From: Tubiluchus corallicola
Taxonomy: Eukaryota > Priapulida > Priapulimorpha > Priapulimorphida > Tubiluchidae
Reading direction: 5' to 3'
Length of the DNA: 64,000 nucleotides
Assembly (NCBI GenBank): GCA_030141605.1
Contig: JAQGDQ010000887.1
Span: 1-64,000, forward strand
The number at the start of each line of letters is the position of its first letter. The stretch's first letter is position 1. Positions 32,787-42,764 of the stretch are shown here, one piece after another. A model generated the notes under the pieces. It was not told the origin of the DNA, searched no databases, and was given only the letters and a program-made list of their open reading frames with translations. The translations under genes were made by a program, and so were the position numbers.

Positions 32787-34026
32787 ATGGCGGCAAAACT
32801 ACGTCAAAGAATTGGACCACAAATTTCATTTTTGAAAAAGGCAGTTAACGAAGCCAATGAATTATTGGGTTGTGAATTACGAGGAACTGATGAAGACGGT
32901 CTCCTTCAGTTCAGACATAAAGCTACTGCTTTGCACAAACGTGTCAAACAGAACTTACAAAAAACTGAGGAATACGTTGAAAAATATGAACTGTACTTAG
33001 AAAAATCAGACGCTGTCACAGAAACAGATACTAATTATTATCAAAACACAATAATTGAAGGGGAGGAATATTTTAGTCTCGCCGGTGCAAGTGATGATTG
33101 CTTAATTGAACTTGAAACATTTGTGACAGAAATAGATCAACGTATTGAAAGAATCCAAGCTGGCTTACTGAGTCCTATATTTGTAACTAAACCTGATGTG
33201 AAACCAGTCATTACAACAGTTGTTCCCAGCATACACTCTCCAACACAATTAGACGCANNNNNNNNNNNNNNNNNNNNNNNNNNNNNNNNNNNNNNNNNNN
33301 NNNNNNNNNNNNNNNNNNNNNNNNNNNNNNNNNNNNNNNNNNNNNNNNNNNNNNNNNNNNNNNNNNNNNNNNNNNNNNNNNNNNNNNNNNNNNNNNNNNN
33401 NNNNNNNNNNNNNNNNNNNNNNNNNNNNNNNNNNNNNNNNNNNNNNNNNNNNNNNNNNNNNNNNNNNNNNNNNNNNNNNNNNNNNNNNNNNNNNNNNNNN
33501 NNNNNNNNNNNNNNNNNNNNNNNNNNNNNNNNNNNNNNNNNNNNNNNNNNNNNNNNNNNNNNNNNNNNNNNNNNNNNNNNNNNNNNNNNNNNNNNNNNNN
33601 NNNNNNNNNNNNNNNNNNNNNNNNNNNNNNNNNNNNNNNNNNNNNNNNNNNNNNNNNNNNNNNNNNNNNNNNNNNNNNNNNNNNNNNNNNNNNNNNNNNN
33701 NNNNNNNNNNNNNNNNNNNNNATTAGTAAAGCAAATAGGATAACTCGACAGTTACAAACACAGGGTATTGACATCTCTGGACATCCTCCTGCAGTGCAAC
33801 ATTTGATTTCAAAGTTACCAGCTTCTGTTCTGATAAAATTAGAGGAAAACAAAAGTTTAACAGAGTCATGGACGATGCCAGTGCTAACAGTTTGTTTGGA
33901 AAATTACTGTAAAGTAAGAGAACGTGTACAGTATACCCTTGACAAGGTCTGGATCAAACCAGAAGAGTTACAATTCTGCAAGTGCAAACCCAACAAACCT
34001 ACAATCAAAAAAGGGCAGAACATTTA
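32787..34026 (+). CDS. BEL gag, N-terminal and middle part (interrupted by gap)
   Basis: ATG in the context ATCATGGCGG opens a charged, helical region typical of BEL gag (MAAKLRQRIGPQISFLKKAV...). The frame enters the assembly gap at 33258. After the gap the same kind of sequence continues (GHPPAVQHLISKLPASVLIK, then TESWTMPVLTVCLENYC), in the style of BEL gag. It stops at 34026 after overlapping the next frame from 33924. The zinc knuckles lie in that next frame, so a one-base offset separates the two. It could be a mutation, an assembly error or a frameshift site. Confidence 0.85.
33258..33721. other. Assembly gap (464 N)
   Basis: Unknown bases inside the gag region. The true length is uncertain. 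Confidence 0.99.
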
Positions 34027-36692
34027 GTAGCCTTTCTGAACCTATACGATCAATGTCAAGAAAGTCTCAACGGTTTCCTTGTGTTTTTTGTAAAGCAACA
34101 GACCACTTTAATTCAAATTGCACGGCATGTCCAGGTATAGAAGAACGTCGTGACATATTGCGGAAAGAAGGCCGATGCTTCTTGTGCTTACAGGATAAAC
34201 ACATGTATCGCGTATGCCCGAAAAAAGAAACACAAAACTGCTATTTTTGCAAAGAAATGGGTAAGCACAATCAAGCCATCTGTCCTAAAAAATTTGGGAT
34301 TACACCAGTTAATAGAAACAACTCCTCAAACAACACAAGCAATTTTGCAGCAGCTAGCACACCTCCAGAGCCTGATTCGAGTATTACTAGTGGAGGAAAC
34401 TCAGAATCCTTGCCAAAAACTGGTAACGAATACTCCATGGTAGCATCGGGGAAATACGTCATGTTCCTGACTGCAATAGTGAAAGTAAAATCACCAGTTG
34501 GGGCCAAACCAAAAGCTGTGGTATGCAGATTAATTCTCGATACTGCTAGTTCACTAACATACATCTGCAAAAAATTGGCAGACGAATTGAAATTGCCAAA
34601 TCTAGGCCAACAGTGTTTAGATGTTTGTACTTTTGGTGGTTCCTATAAGAAGTTACCCAGTTTTCTGTCAGAGTTAGACATAGTCTTGCTTGATGGTAAA
34701 ACAAAACGAATAGCAGGGCATGTTGTTGACCAAACGACTGGAAATGTCAAAAGAGAACAGCTTTGCAATGAAGATTTAAAATTTTTGAAGAAAATGGAAT
34801 TTGAGAAATTTGCAGACAAAATCCCAAGCTCGACAGAAAGTTTTGCTCCAGAAATCTTGGTTGGGATGGATTATTATTTTGACTTCGTTCAGCAGGGAGC
34901 AGACAGAAAATTGCCATCTGGACTAAGTTTGATTAATTCAAACTTGGGTCTACTAATTGGTGGTCGTGTTGAAAGTGCAACAAGGAAACCACAAAGCCTT
35001 GCTGCCTGTTCATTTCTCACTAGTGCAACCACTTGTCCAAGTGAAAAACAGTTTAATGAGATAATGAAACGAATCGAACCGCATCAAGAGACATGCCAGA
35101 AACCATGTGACTTCTGGTCTTTAGAGACGATTGGAATCACTGACGATCCTGCTTCTTCAATGAGTGATGAAATTTTAGCTGATTTTGGAGAGACACTTCA
35201 GTTCTATGAGAATAGATACTGGGTGAGATTCCCATGGAAAGACAAACAACCATCATTGCCAAACAATTTTGGATTAGCTATAGGAAGATTTCGTTCTCTC
35301 TGTCGCCGATTTGAATCTGATAGGAATTTGATGTTAAAGTGTACTGAAATTATTGAAGAACAAGAGAAGCGAGGAGTAACAGAAACTGTTACAGAAGACA
35401 CAGAACTTGGTTTAGTAGAGCATTATTTGCCATATCATCCAGTTTTAACTCCTCAGAAAACTACAACAAAGGTTCGCTTGGTATACAATGCCTCAGCAAA
35501 GGCAAACAAACATTCCTCATCATTAAATGACTGTATACACCAAGGTCCTAATTTGCTGCCGGAACTAATAGGAATCTTATTGCGTCTGCGGCTCAGCCCC
35601 ATTGCAATGTTAGCTGATGTCGAAAAAGCCTTTTTGAATATTGGGCTACAGACTATTGACAGAGATGCAACTAGATTTCTCTGGTTGAAGAATCCAGAAC
35701 TACCAAAAGCTGACCATAACTTCATTGTGAACCGGTTCTGCCGAATTCCTTTTGGCATAAATGCCAGTCCCTTTTTATTGGCAGCAGTCCTGAGGATCCA
35801 TTTGTCAAAGTTTGGAACAACAACTGCAGAAGAGATAAAAGCCAATAACTATGTGGATAACGTTCATCTCTCTGCTACTACTGTGGATGAAGCATTCAGC
35901 AAGTATTTGGAAGCAAAGCAAATTTTTGACAGTGCTTCACTTAATCTCCGCGAATGGATAAGCAACAGTGAAGAGTTCCTAAATAGAATACCTGATGTAG
36001 ATAGAGCAAAAGAAACTGAGTTTAAAGTACTAGGCATTACTTGGCTCGTGAAGTCAGACCATTTGCTGATTAATATGCCTACAGGTTTTACCACATCTGA
36101 GCATTTGACAAAGCGGAATGTGCTGAAAATGGTTGCTTCGGTATTCGATCCTCTGGGATGGTGGAGTCCAGCAATTGTGAATGCTAAACTGCTGTTCCAA
36201 GATTTGTGGAAAGAAAACTTGTTGTGGGATGATTCTGTTCCCAAACAGTACGAAAAAAGATGGAAAGAAATAGTCGATTCGGTTAAACCAATCGATAATG
36301 TTTTGATACCACGAAGAATCACCATGGCTGACCAATCTGCATCCTACAATTTGGTAACATTTACTGATGCATCTTCAACTTGCTATGGAGCATGTGTCTA
36401 CTTGGTTGAGTCATCACCTACAACCATGAATAGCTCCTTGATCTTCGCAAAAGTGCGTCTAAGGCCTGTGAATTCGAAGAAAAAGGGCAAAGAACTTACA
36501 ATACCAAGATTAGAACTAATGGGAGTTCTCATAGGTATTCGAGCAATGACCTTTGCGGAAAACCAACTCAAACTTCCTGTGAGTGGTAAAACACTATACT
36601 GTGATTCACAAGTTGTCCTACAGTGGATTGGTTCAAAAAGGCAACTGGAACCTTTTGTACAAAATAAGGGTTCAGGAAATTCAAAAGGCTGA
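33924..36692 (+). CDS. BEL pol: zinc knuckles, protease, reverse transcriptase, RNase H start
   Basis: Within about 920 codons, in order: cysteine knuckles (CVFCKATDHFNSNC, CFLCLQDKHMYRVC, CYFCKEMGKHNQAIC); an aspartic protease (LILDTASSLTYI); RT with VYNASAK, MLADVEKAFLNI (motif A), IPFGINASPF (motif B) and NNYVDNVHLSA (motif C, YVDN instead of YVDD, a variant also seen in Pao-like families); then RNase H (FTDASSTCYGA and LYCDSQVVLQW). The frame ends prematurely in RNase H at 36692. The remaining pol is one base out of register from about 36660, next to a GGG run. The listed start is where the frame becomes open, not a real initiator. Confidence 0.92.
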   Translation: MYSIPLTRSGSNQKSYNSASANPTNLQSKKGRTFSSLSEPIRSMSRKSQRFPCVFCKATDHFNSNCTACPGIEERRDILRKEGRCFLCLQDKHMYRVCPKKETQNCYFCKEMGKHNQAICPKKFGITPVNRNNSSNNTSNFAAASTPPEPDSSITSGGNSESLPKTGNEYSMVASGKYVMFLTAIVKVKSPVGAKPKAVVCRLILDTASSLTYICKKLADELKLPNLGQQCLDVCTFGGSYKKLPSFLSELDIVLLDGKTKRIAGHVVDQTTGNVKREQLCNEDLKFLKKMEFEKFADKIPSSTESFAPEILVGMDYYFDFVQQGADRKLPSGLSLINSNLGLLIGGRVESATRKPQSLAACSFLTSATTCPSEKQFNEIMKRIEPHQETCQKPCDFWSLETIGITDDPASSMSDEILADFGETLQFYENRYWVRFPWKDKQPSLPNNFGLAIGRFRSLCRRFESDRNLMLKCTEIIEEQEKRGVTETVTEDTELGLVEHYLPYHPVLTPQKTTTKVRLVYNASAKANKHSSSLNDCIHQGPNLLPELIGILLRLRLSPIAMLADVEKAFLNIGLQTIDRDATRFLWLKNPELPKADHNFIVNRFCRIPFGINASPFLLAAVLRIHLSKFGTTTAEEIKANNYVDNVHLSATTVDEAFSKYLEAKQIFDSASLNLREWISNSEEFLNRIPDVDRAKETEFKVLGITWLVKSDHLLINMPTGFTTSEHLTKRNVLKMVASVFDPLGWWSPAIVNAKLLFQDLWKENLLWDDSVPKQYEKRWKEIVDSVKPIDNVLIPRRITMADQSASYNLVTFTDASSTCYGACVYLVESSPTTMNSSLIFAKVRLRPVNSKKKGKELTIPRLELMGVLIGIRAMTFAENQLKLPVSGKTLYCDSQVVLQWIGSKRQLEPFVQNKGSGNSKG

Positions 36693-38412
36693 AGCTGTGA
36701 CATTCAAATATGTCCCCACCAAGCAAAATCCAGCAGATATACTGAGCAGAGGAACATCTGCAGAGAATTTGATGTCAAATGATGTCTGGTGGAGTGGACC
36801 GCCCTGGCTATTTGAGCCTGTGGAAAAATGGCCAGATTTTATAGTGCCGACTGAAAACCCAGAGCATGATAGAAAACCCGAATCCACAATGATGTTGACT
36901 AGTGACAATGTAAAACTACTGAACTGTGAAACGTTGCCACTTGAAATGTGTGACACTCGATTTTCATCATTTCAGAAAGTACTTCGCGTGACTGTAGTTT
37001 GTCTCAAGTTTGTTAAAAGGATTCTCAATACTCGAACAAATAGAGGATTGAAATTTACAAATGAAAACACTGGGGACAGTGTAAGAATAATTTCCGATCA
37101 TTCAGAAATAAATGGAGAAGAAACTCGTTATGCAGAACATTTGTGGTTAAAAAGATTGCAGGCACAGTACTACAACAATGAAAAATTTGCAATTCTTGAG
37201 GGAAGAAAAACCACTCTTCAACAACAACTAGGTCTTTTTATGGATTCATCTGGATTAATTCGATGTGGTGGCAGATTTTACCAGTCACACACTGAAGAGA
37301 GCGCTTATCCAGTGTTGCTTCCTAGAAAACATTGGATTACTAGCTTGTTTATAAAGGACGTCCATGAAGCAGTATTACATGGACGTACAAACCATACGCT
37401 CTCTGAACTCAGACGTAGATATTGGATACCCAAAGGACGTGTTGAAATAAACCAAGTATTAAAGGACTGCATGATTTGCAAAAAACATTCTGGCAGACCA
37501 TTCTCTCGTCCAGCGTTTCCCCCTTTTCCAGAAGAAAAGCTGGCAAGAGCTTTGCCATTTAGCATAATTGGACTGGACTATTTTGGACCAGTTTTCTTGA
37601 AGAACGACACAAATAAGAAGGCATGGTGTGTACTAATAACATGCTTGCTCTGTCGAGCAGTTCATCTTGAACTAGTTTTAGATATGACAACTGTGTCTTT
37701 TCTAGATGCTTTTCGGAGATTTGTTTCCCGGCGAATCCTGCCTGAGAAAATATTTTCGGACAATGCAAAACAATTTCATACTGCTGACAATTATCTGAAA
37801 TTTCTATGGAAAAATCTGGCTGATGATAAAGAAGTAAATCAGTACTTGAGCTTGCATAGAATAGAATGGATATTTGTGCCCGAACTCAGTCCATGGCAAG
37901 CAGGGTTTTATGAAAGAATGGTAGCCACAGTCAAATCTGCCTTAAAGAAATCCCTTGGACGAAAATTACTAATGGCACAACAAATGGAAACCACACTTTG
38001 CGAAATAGAAGCCTTGGTAAATACCAGACCACTAACTTATGTGTCAAATGATCCTGCAGATTGGCAACCACTTAGACCAGTAGATTTCTTGAATCCTGGA
38101 TTTTCAGGAATTTTGCCTGATCCACCATTAAAGCCAAAAGATGATCCAGATTTTATCTTAGAAAGATTATCAACGAGTGAAAATTTGTGCAAAATCAGAG
38201 AAAAGCAAAATCAAATTTTGACGGATTACTGGAACCGATGGTCACATGAATACCCACAGTCGTTGCGAGAACGTTTCAATGTTCATCATAAATCAGGAAA
38301 AGGTGATATTAAACGGCAGCCAACAGTTGGAGAAGTTGTCCTCATCGAAATGGAAAACACCCCACGTGGAAATTGGAAACTCGGAGGAGTAATTCAGCAT
38401 ACATACAGCTGA
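36583..38412 (+). CDS. BEL pol: end of RNase H and integrase
   Basis: Begins inside RNase H (FKYVPTKQNPADILSRG, the standard BEL motif). It continues to integrase: an H2C2 zinc finger (HGRTNHTLSELRRRYWIP...CMICK), a DDE core with IGLDYFGP, IFSDNAKQF and QAGFYERMV, and a C-terminal VGEVVLIE...PRGNWKLG. An in-frame TGA at 38410-38412 cuts the last segment. Confidence 0.92.
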   Translation: MVKHYTVIHKLSYSGLVQKGNWNLLYKIRVQEIQKAEAVTFKYVPTKQNPADILSRGTSAENLMSNDVWWSGPPWLFEPVEKWPDFIVPTENPEHDRKPESTMMLTSDNVKLLNCETLPLEMCDTRFSSFQKVLRVTVVCLKFVKRILNTRTNRGLKFTNENTGDSVRIISDHSEINGEETRYAEHLWLKRLQAQYYNNEKFAILEGRKTTLQQQLGLFMDSSGLIRCGGRFYQSHTEESAYPVLLPRKHWITSLFIKDVHEAVLHGRTNHTLSELRRRYWIPKGRVEINQVLKDCMICKKHSGRPFSRPAFPPFPEEKLARALPFSIIGLDYFGPVFLKNDTNKKAWCVLITCLLCRAVHLELVLDMTTVSFLDAFRRFVSRRILPEKIFSDNAKQFHTADNYLKFLWKNLADDKEVNQYLSLHRIEWIFVPELSPWQAGFYERMVATVKSALKKSLGRKLLMAQQMETTLCEIEALVNTRPLTYVSNDPADWQPLRPVDFLNPGFSGILPDPPLKPKDDPDFILERLSTSENLCKIREKQNQILTDYWNRWSHEYPQSLRERFNVHHKSGKGDIKRQPTVGEVVLIEMENTPRGNWKLGGVIQHTYS

Positions 38413-38670
38413 GATGGCAAAGTGAGATCAGTTAAAATACAGTTACCATCAAAGAAAGAAGTAAACCGACCTGTCAATCTACTAATTCCTCTGGAAAGTT
38501 ACAGCGAGGAAACCAAGAGCTCATCAGTCGAATCAGAAACCATGGAACAAACGGAAAGTCAGCAAAGTATCCTAACTAGTTTGCCAAGAGCATCGAGGAA
38601 GGAAGCCGGAAGACGAATCCAGAAACTAGTTAAGGAAAATCTGCTGCTTAACATTGTATCTTACAAATAA
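38413..38670 (+). CDS. BEL pol C-terminal tail after the in-frame stop
   Basis: Same frame as the integrase ORF. It resumes with DGKVRSVKIQLPSKKEVNRP, the usual end of BEL integrase (promoter region of host-like R-P-x-N-x-L), and runs to TAA at 38668. The single TGA is therefore a nonsense change or a read error. Confidence 0.8.
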   Translation, partial: DGKVRSVKIQLPSKKEVNRPVNLLIPLESYSEETKSSSVESETMEQTESQQSILTSLPRASRKEAGRRIQKLVKENLLLNIVSYK

Positions 38671-38933
38671 CATTTTTGTTTTGATCTGATATAATTTCAG
38701 TTTGATTTAATGTCAAGCTTTGCCACACCAGTAACAGATTTGCATCATTAAAGTAATGTGTAATGTAAAAGTAATTTTTCAAGCTGGAATGTTTCATGTT
38801 TTAAAATTTAAAGGAAAAGACCATACATTTTTGTTGTTTTGTCAATACCATTGCTATTTAACAGTAACTTATAACATATTTTAAGTGAATGGAATGGAGA
38901 ACCTTGTTTTTTTACATCTTCCTCCTCCCCGAG

Positions 38934-39231
38934 TGTTGTGAACTTGAATAAGTCCACAAGTCTCTAGTAATATTAATGTCTTCAAACCAAATAATTGGCA
39001 CTACTTTTTCCCAAGTTTTGACTGGTGGAAGAATACTTGTTTGAGTAAAACTTTTTTCAGACCAGTTTTGAGTCAGGTGTGGCTTTAACTCTAGGAAAAA
39101 CGGTTGTGTTACTGATTCTATAAAAACATATGAAATTAAAATTTATAGAAATTTAACTTTGAGTTAAGGTGTTTTGTGATTTAGTTTTAAACTAGTATAC
39201 TGAAATTCCGTGAAAAGAGAAATTCACGACA
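38934..39231 (+). repeat. BEL 3' LTR
   Basis: 298 bp, TG...CA ends, followed by the target duplication AGCCC. The bases directly before it (CTTCCTCCTCCCCGAG) are pyrimidine-rich rather than a purine tract. Confidence 0.95.
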
Positions 39232-39700
39232 AGCCCAGCGCTGCATTTTTCCAATTTTGAATGGTGTATTATAACACACAATGATCGCTGAATGAACTTT
39301 CCACAATGTCCAAAGGCAAATTGTCCGGAAATTCTAATATACCGATCCTGGCTACTTCTGCAATAAAGGTTCCACCTCGTGTGGTAATACATACAACTTT
39401 CATAAGCTGACACAACGGCAATAATGTGTTCTCAAAATTAGGTTTTCTACAGGTTGCTGTTTAATAACCGTCGCTTTCCATTTTGTTCTCCACCTGCTGA
39501 ATGCCTACAAAACAAGTTCAGGCTGATTTCATCAATCCAAATTCTGGTGGAGGAATTTATTCTAGTGTATTCTTGTAAAGTTTCATCTCGCCTTAGGTTT
39601 TTTCGAAAATGATGTTTTCGTTGCCAACTTGAATTAAAAGTGGTGGATCGAAAATCCGACTCCTTCAATTGATGTGGAATTCATTCTAGTCTAATCACGT
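39232..39700 (-). pseudogene. Tc1/mariner-like transposase remnant, middle part
   Basis: The minus strand shows RIWIDEISLNLFCRH, equivalent to the IDE(T)NFNL first-aspartate motif of Tc1/mariner-type transposases. Then come frames reading ENTLLPLCQL and EFPDNLPLDIVE, with stops and shifts between them. It joins the C-terminal piece at 31803 across the BEL insertion. Confidence 0.75.
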
Positions 39701-39719
39701 GCAGTTTCGTGACGATCGT

Positions 39720-41390
39720 ATGACTTTTCTTTAAAACGACCAGTCTTTTTTCTAAATAATATTTGCATCGTTCATTTCGATATATTTACTCGAAAACTGG
39801 TTTGTGATTTTTCAGTCAGCAGCCTTATTATTAGTGTGGAATTTGTTTCTATTTCCGAAAAATTTATTTAGTCTTGTGTGCTGCTTCCCTTTTTTATGTA
39901 GATGCTCCGCATTTCTGATCCAAATGTATGCTGTCTTTTTATTAACATTATTTTTACTGTCTTGCTAGGTATCTCCAGTTTTCTTCATTTGCACACTTAC
40001 AATTACAATTCTTTTTCAGCCATTCCTAGATATTCGTGAGCAACTACGACGATTAGACATGATGATTAATAACAAATAAATGGGTGTAAAAGCACTTGTA
40101 GAATGCCAAAAAATAATTACCTCAGTCATTGTGTACTATGAAGGAAGTTCTAAAACTGACTTGGGAAAATTTGAAACTGACTTGAGCAAATCTGAAATCG
40201 ACTGAATCAATCTGAAATTGACATGGACATTTCTGAAATAGATGTGGTAAAGGTATAAGAAGGTGTAGAACGAATTCTGCATTAATTGACGGAATCACAT
40301 TTTCAACATTGACGCTATTTGTAATCCACAACCTTGATGCGACAACAGTTCAAGTCAAACTTGTTTATACAGTAATATCTTGCACGCCCAAACAGAATTT
40401 GTATTGTTAGGCGCACCGATTTAGTGTCCATAGTAATTGAGAATCAGCACGACGGGCAATTGAAAAGATGCGTAATATCACGGTTTACTCACCTTTTTAC
40501 TTAAAACTATGCACTACCATGCCGCATATAAGACGTGCTAGTATTGCTTGTCTCATATGAAAACTTAGTCAATAATGAAATTTAAAATCTTAATAAAGGG
40601 ATGACTTAAGAAGCTGAGCTGATGACGTCACGTTCATAACAACAATAATATTATATCAGGAAATCAGTCTGAAAGTCTGAACAAATGTGATAAAGAGAGC
40701 TTGAACGTGTTTAGCACAATTTAAAGCTTTTACAGTTTGCATTTTTAGATATCATTAACAAAAATTAAGCTACAATCGTTACTTTATTATAATATTGTAA
40801 GGCTTAGTGGGAGTTTTCACATCTGCGAAAATAGATGTGGAATTAACTGGAAAAAACTTTGCCAGGGAGCAAAAAAGATGGCAATTTTTTTCATTGTTAA
40901 TCCTTGTTAGCCTTGTGGGCTTCGTATGACTTTCATCGTAACAAACTCTCTTAGTTTTAACTGAGTATCTTATATCTTAACTTTAATTATAGTTATTAGT
41001 TATTGTATAATATTAGTTATTGAATTAGGTTTCTGTTATTTAATTTAAATAAGCTTGAATAATTACTAGCCAACCGGTTTAATTCAAGTTTTTTTTTAAT
41101 TTGCACTTTTGATTCCAGGTTACTTCGTGTTGAATTTTGTCAAGTTCTATTATTACCTGTGTTTTGTAACTTGCTTCTGAGTAGGTATTGTACCTAGATT
41201 TTATACTACGTGTGTTACACATACAAATGTCATAACAACTACAACGTTATAGCAACGCAAACCTAAAGTCAGATGTCATAAAGCTGCAACGGCAAACGCT
41301 GTAACGTGAAGACGAAAAGCGCAACAATTTTTTTCTACTACACATTGTAAGCAATTTCATCTGCCGTACTGAAACACGGATTCACCGCGG
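39720..41390. other. Intergenic or intronic sequence
   Basis: Contains GATGACGTCACG, a palindromic CRE-like site, near 40622, and the conserved segment at 40380-40531. There is no ORF. Confidence 0.4.
40380..40531 (-). promoter_or_regulatory. Segment conserved upstream of paralog A; possible promoter
   Basis: Resembles 49021-49250 (CGCCC-x-A-x-CAGAATTT; GAGAATC...GGCA-x-TTGAAAAGA; TTACTC-x-CCTTTTT). On the minus strand it holds TTATATG (40531-40525) and AAAAAG|GTGAGTAA, a consensus donor at 40493. A 5' UTR intron from here to 30494 would contain the BEL and mariner insertions. A shared transposon fragment is the alternative. Confidence 0.35.
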
Positions 41391-41391
41391 T

Positions 41392-41461
41392 ATGGATGAA
41401 AGGGAGTTAGTTATTTATCGATGCGTTTCAACAACATCAGCGTCTCGATCGCTGGGGTCAG
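41392..41461 (+). CDS. Candidate first coding exon, unknown protein
   Basis: ATG at 41392 opens MDERELVIYRCVSTTSASRS and ends at a strong donor (GGTCAG|GTGAGTGG) in phase 1. A possible partner exon at 47532-47668 joins in phase. The gypsy-type element is inserted 40 bp into the intron. Confidence 0.3.
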
Positions 41462-41501
41462 GTGAGTGGAGAATTTTCTGTTTGTGTCACTAAGCAGCTT
41501 C

Positions 41502-41664
41502 TGTAAAGGCAATTAGTAGAACGGAGCTGATTTGTGCAAGGAGGAGACCTCGTGCAAAATGGCGTAATTTTATAACAAAGCAATTTCGTGACAAGATCCA
41601 ATTTATGTCTTGGTTGCTTGCAAACAGTTGTCTTTTGTCTTTTTTTTAATAAAGAACCATAACA
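41502..41664 (+). repeat. Gypsy 5' LTR
   Basis: Starts TGTAAAGG and ends CATAACA. Unlike the BEL copy, no TGG-type primer-binding site follows directly (AACAGCGGTGGG). Confidence 0.9.
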
Positions 41665-41784
41665 AACAGCGGTGGGATATCAGGGATCCAAGCTCAGGAA
41701 TCAAGGATAAAATGTTATTATAGTGTTTTAACAGCAATTTGAAAGCAGTAGTGAAACAGCGACGATAGCAAGCATGGTTATAAC

Positions 41785-42735
41785 TGGACCAGGTTGGTGG
41801 TAATGTAGCTGGAGTCCCAGCAGCTCCTGTAGCGTCATTACCGGTAGTACAGGCACCGAGCTTCGATGGCAGTTCAGACTTTGATAAATTTATTAAGAGA
41901 TTTGAACGAGTAGCAATCGCGAATAACTGGGATAATACTAAGAAATTCCAAGTTTTGCCAGCCTTGCTGCATGGTAAAGCAGAGAATGCATTAGATACCC
42001 TACCTGATGCAGCTAATGATTATGAACAGTTGAAAGCGCACTTAAAGTGTATTTTTCGCCCTGAGCAAGCACAATGATTGTATCTTACCCAGTTTAATCA
42101 GCAAACTCTGAAGCGAGATGAGTCACCATTCGCATATTGCAAGCGATCTTAAGAAACTATTTCAGGCGGCTAATCCTGAAATAACTGATGCTAATGTGAT
42201 TGACCGTTTTTGTGTACGACGTTTCATAGAGGGTCTTAAACCAGAACAGCGCACAAAGTTTTATGAAGCTGACATTCATACACTCGAAGCAGCTATTAAG
42301 AAATTAAATAGTGTTCTAATTACGAGAGATGTAGTTAGTAAGCAAGAAAATAGTGTTGAACGGAGACAGCAGCCTACAGCAAGACGTCAGTTTAATAAGA
42401 GTGCTCATCACGAAAAGCCACTTCAGTCTAGTATAGTTTGCAAGTACTGCAAAAAGCCAGGGCATACACCAGAAGCTTGCGTGAAATGTTTCAAGTCTGG
42501 ATTGAGGGGTCATCTAGCACGAAAATGTTATACCTCATGTAATGCATGTAAACAAAAGGGGCACATAGCTCGCAACTGTACTTTAGCTAAATCTCCAACA
42601 GCCGTGAAATGTGATACAACTTTAAGCAGACGAATTACTGGTGAAGATGATAGCTTGGGTGTGAAACTGGCTCTGGGTCAGAGAGAAATATTAGCTATAT
42701 TAGATGGAGGTTCAACGCGTTCTTTGATCAGTTAA
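41785..42735 (+). pseudogene. Gypsy gag and start of protease, broken
   Basis: The open stretch PSFDGSSDFDKFIKRFER...LLHGKAENAL is a typical gypsy gag. An in-frame TGA at 42075 and a frame offset near 42115 precede the longer ORF 42118-42735, which ends with two or three zinc knuckles (CKYCKKPGHTPEAC, CFKSGLRGHLARKC, CNACKQKGHIARNC) and a protease active site ILDGGSTRSLIS. A stop at 42733 separates it from the rest of protease. Confidence 0.85.
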
Positions 42736-42764
42736 AAGCTGTACAACAAGCTGGAATTAGTTTT

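Larger units (their letters stand above)
31804..39231 (+). mobile_element. Full-length BEL/Pao LTR retrotransposon
   Basis: A 7.43-kb element with LTRs of 299 and 298 bp, both starting TGTTGTG and ending CGACA. An exact 5-bp target duplication, AGCCC, stands on both sides (31799-31803 and 39232-39236). The LTRs differ at three substitutions and one T-run indel, so the insertion is fairly recent. The order gag, zinc knuckles, protease, RT, RNase H, integrase and the RT/integrase styles are those of BEL/Pao. The coding region has frame offsets near 33.97 and 36.66 kb, an in-frame TGA at 38410 and a 464-bp assembly gap, so this copy is probably not autonomous as assembled. Confidence 0.96.

Noticed and set aside
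33211-33852. Minus-strand 213-codon ORF
   Set aside because: Most of it is the N gap, and it runs antisense to the BEL gag.
35453-35845. Minus-strand ORFs of 99-153 codons between 34.2 and 37.8 kb
   Set aside because: They are antisense shadows of BEL pol, which has clear RT and integrase motifs on the + strand.
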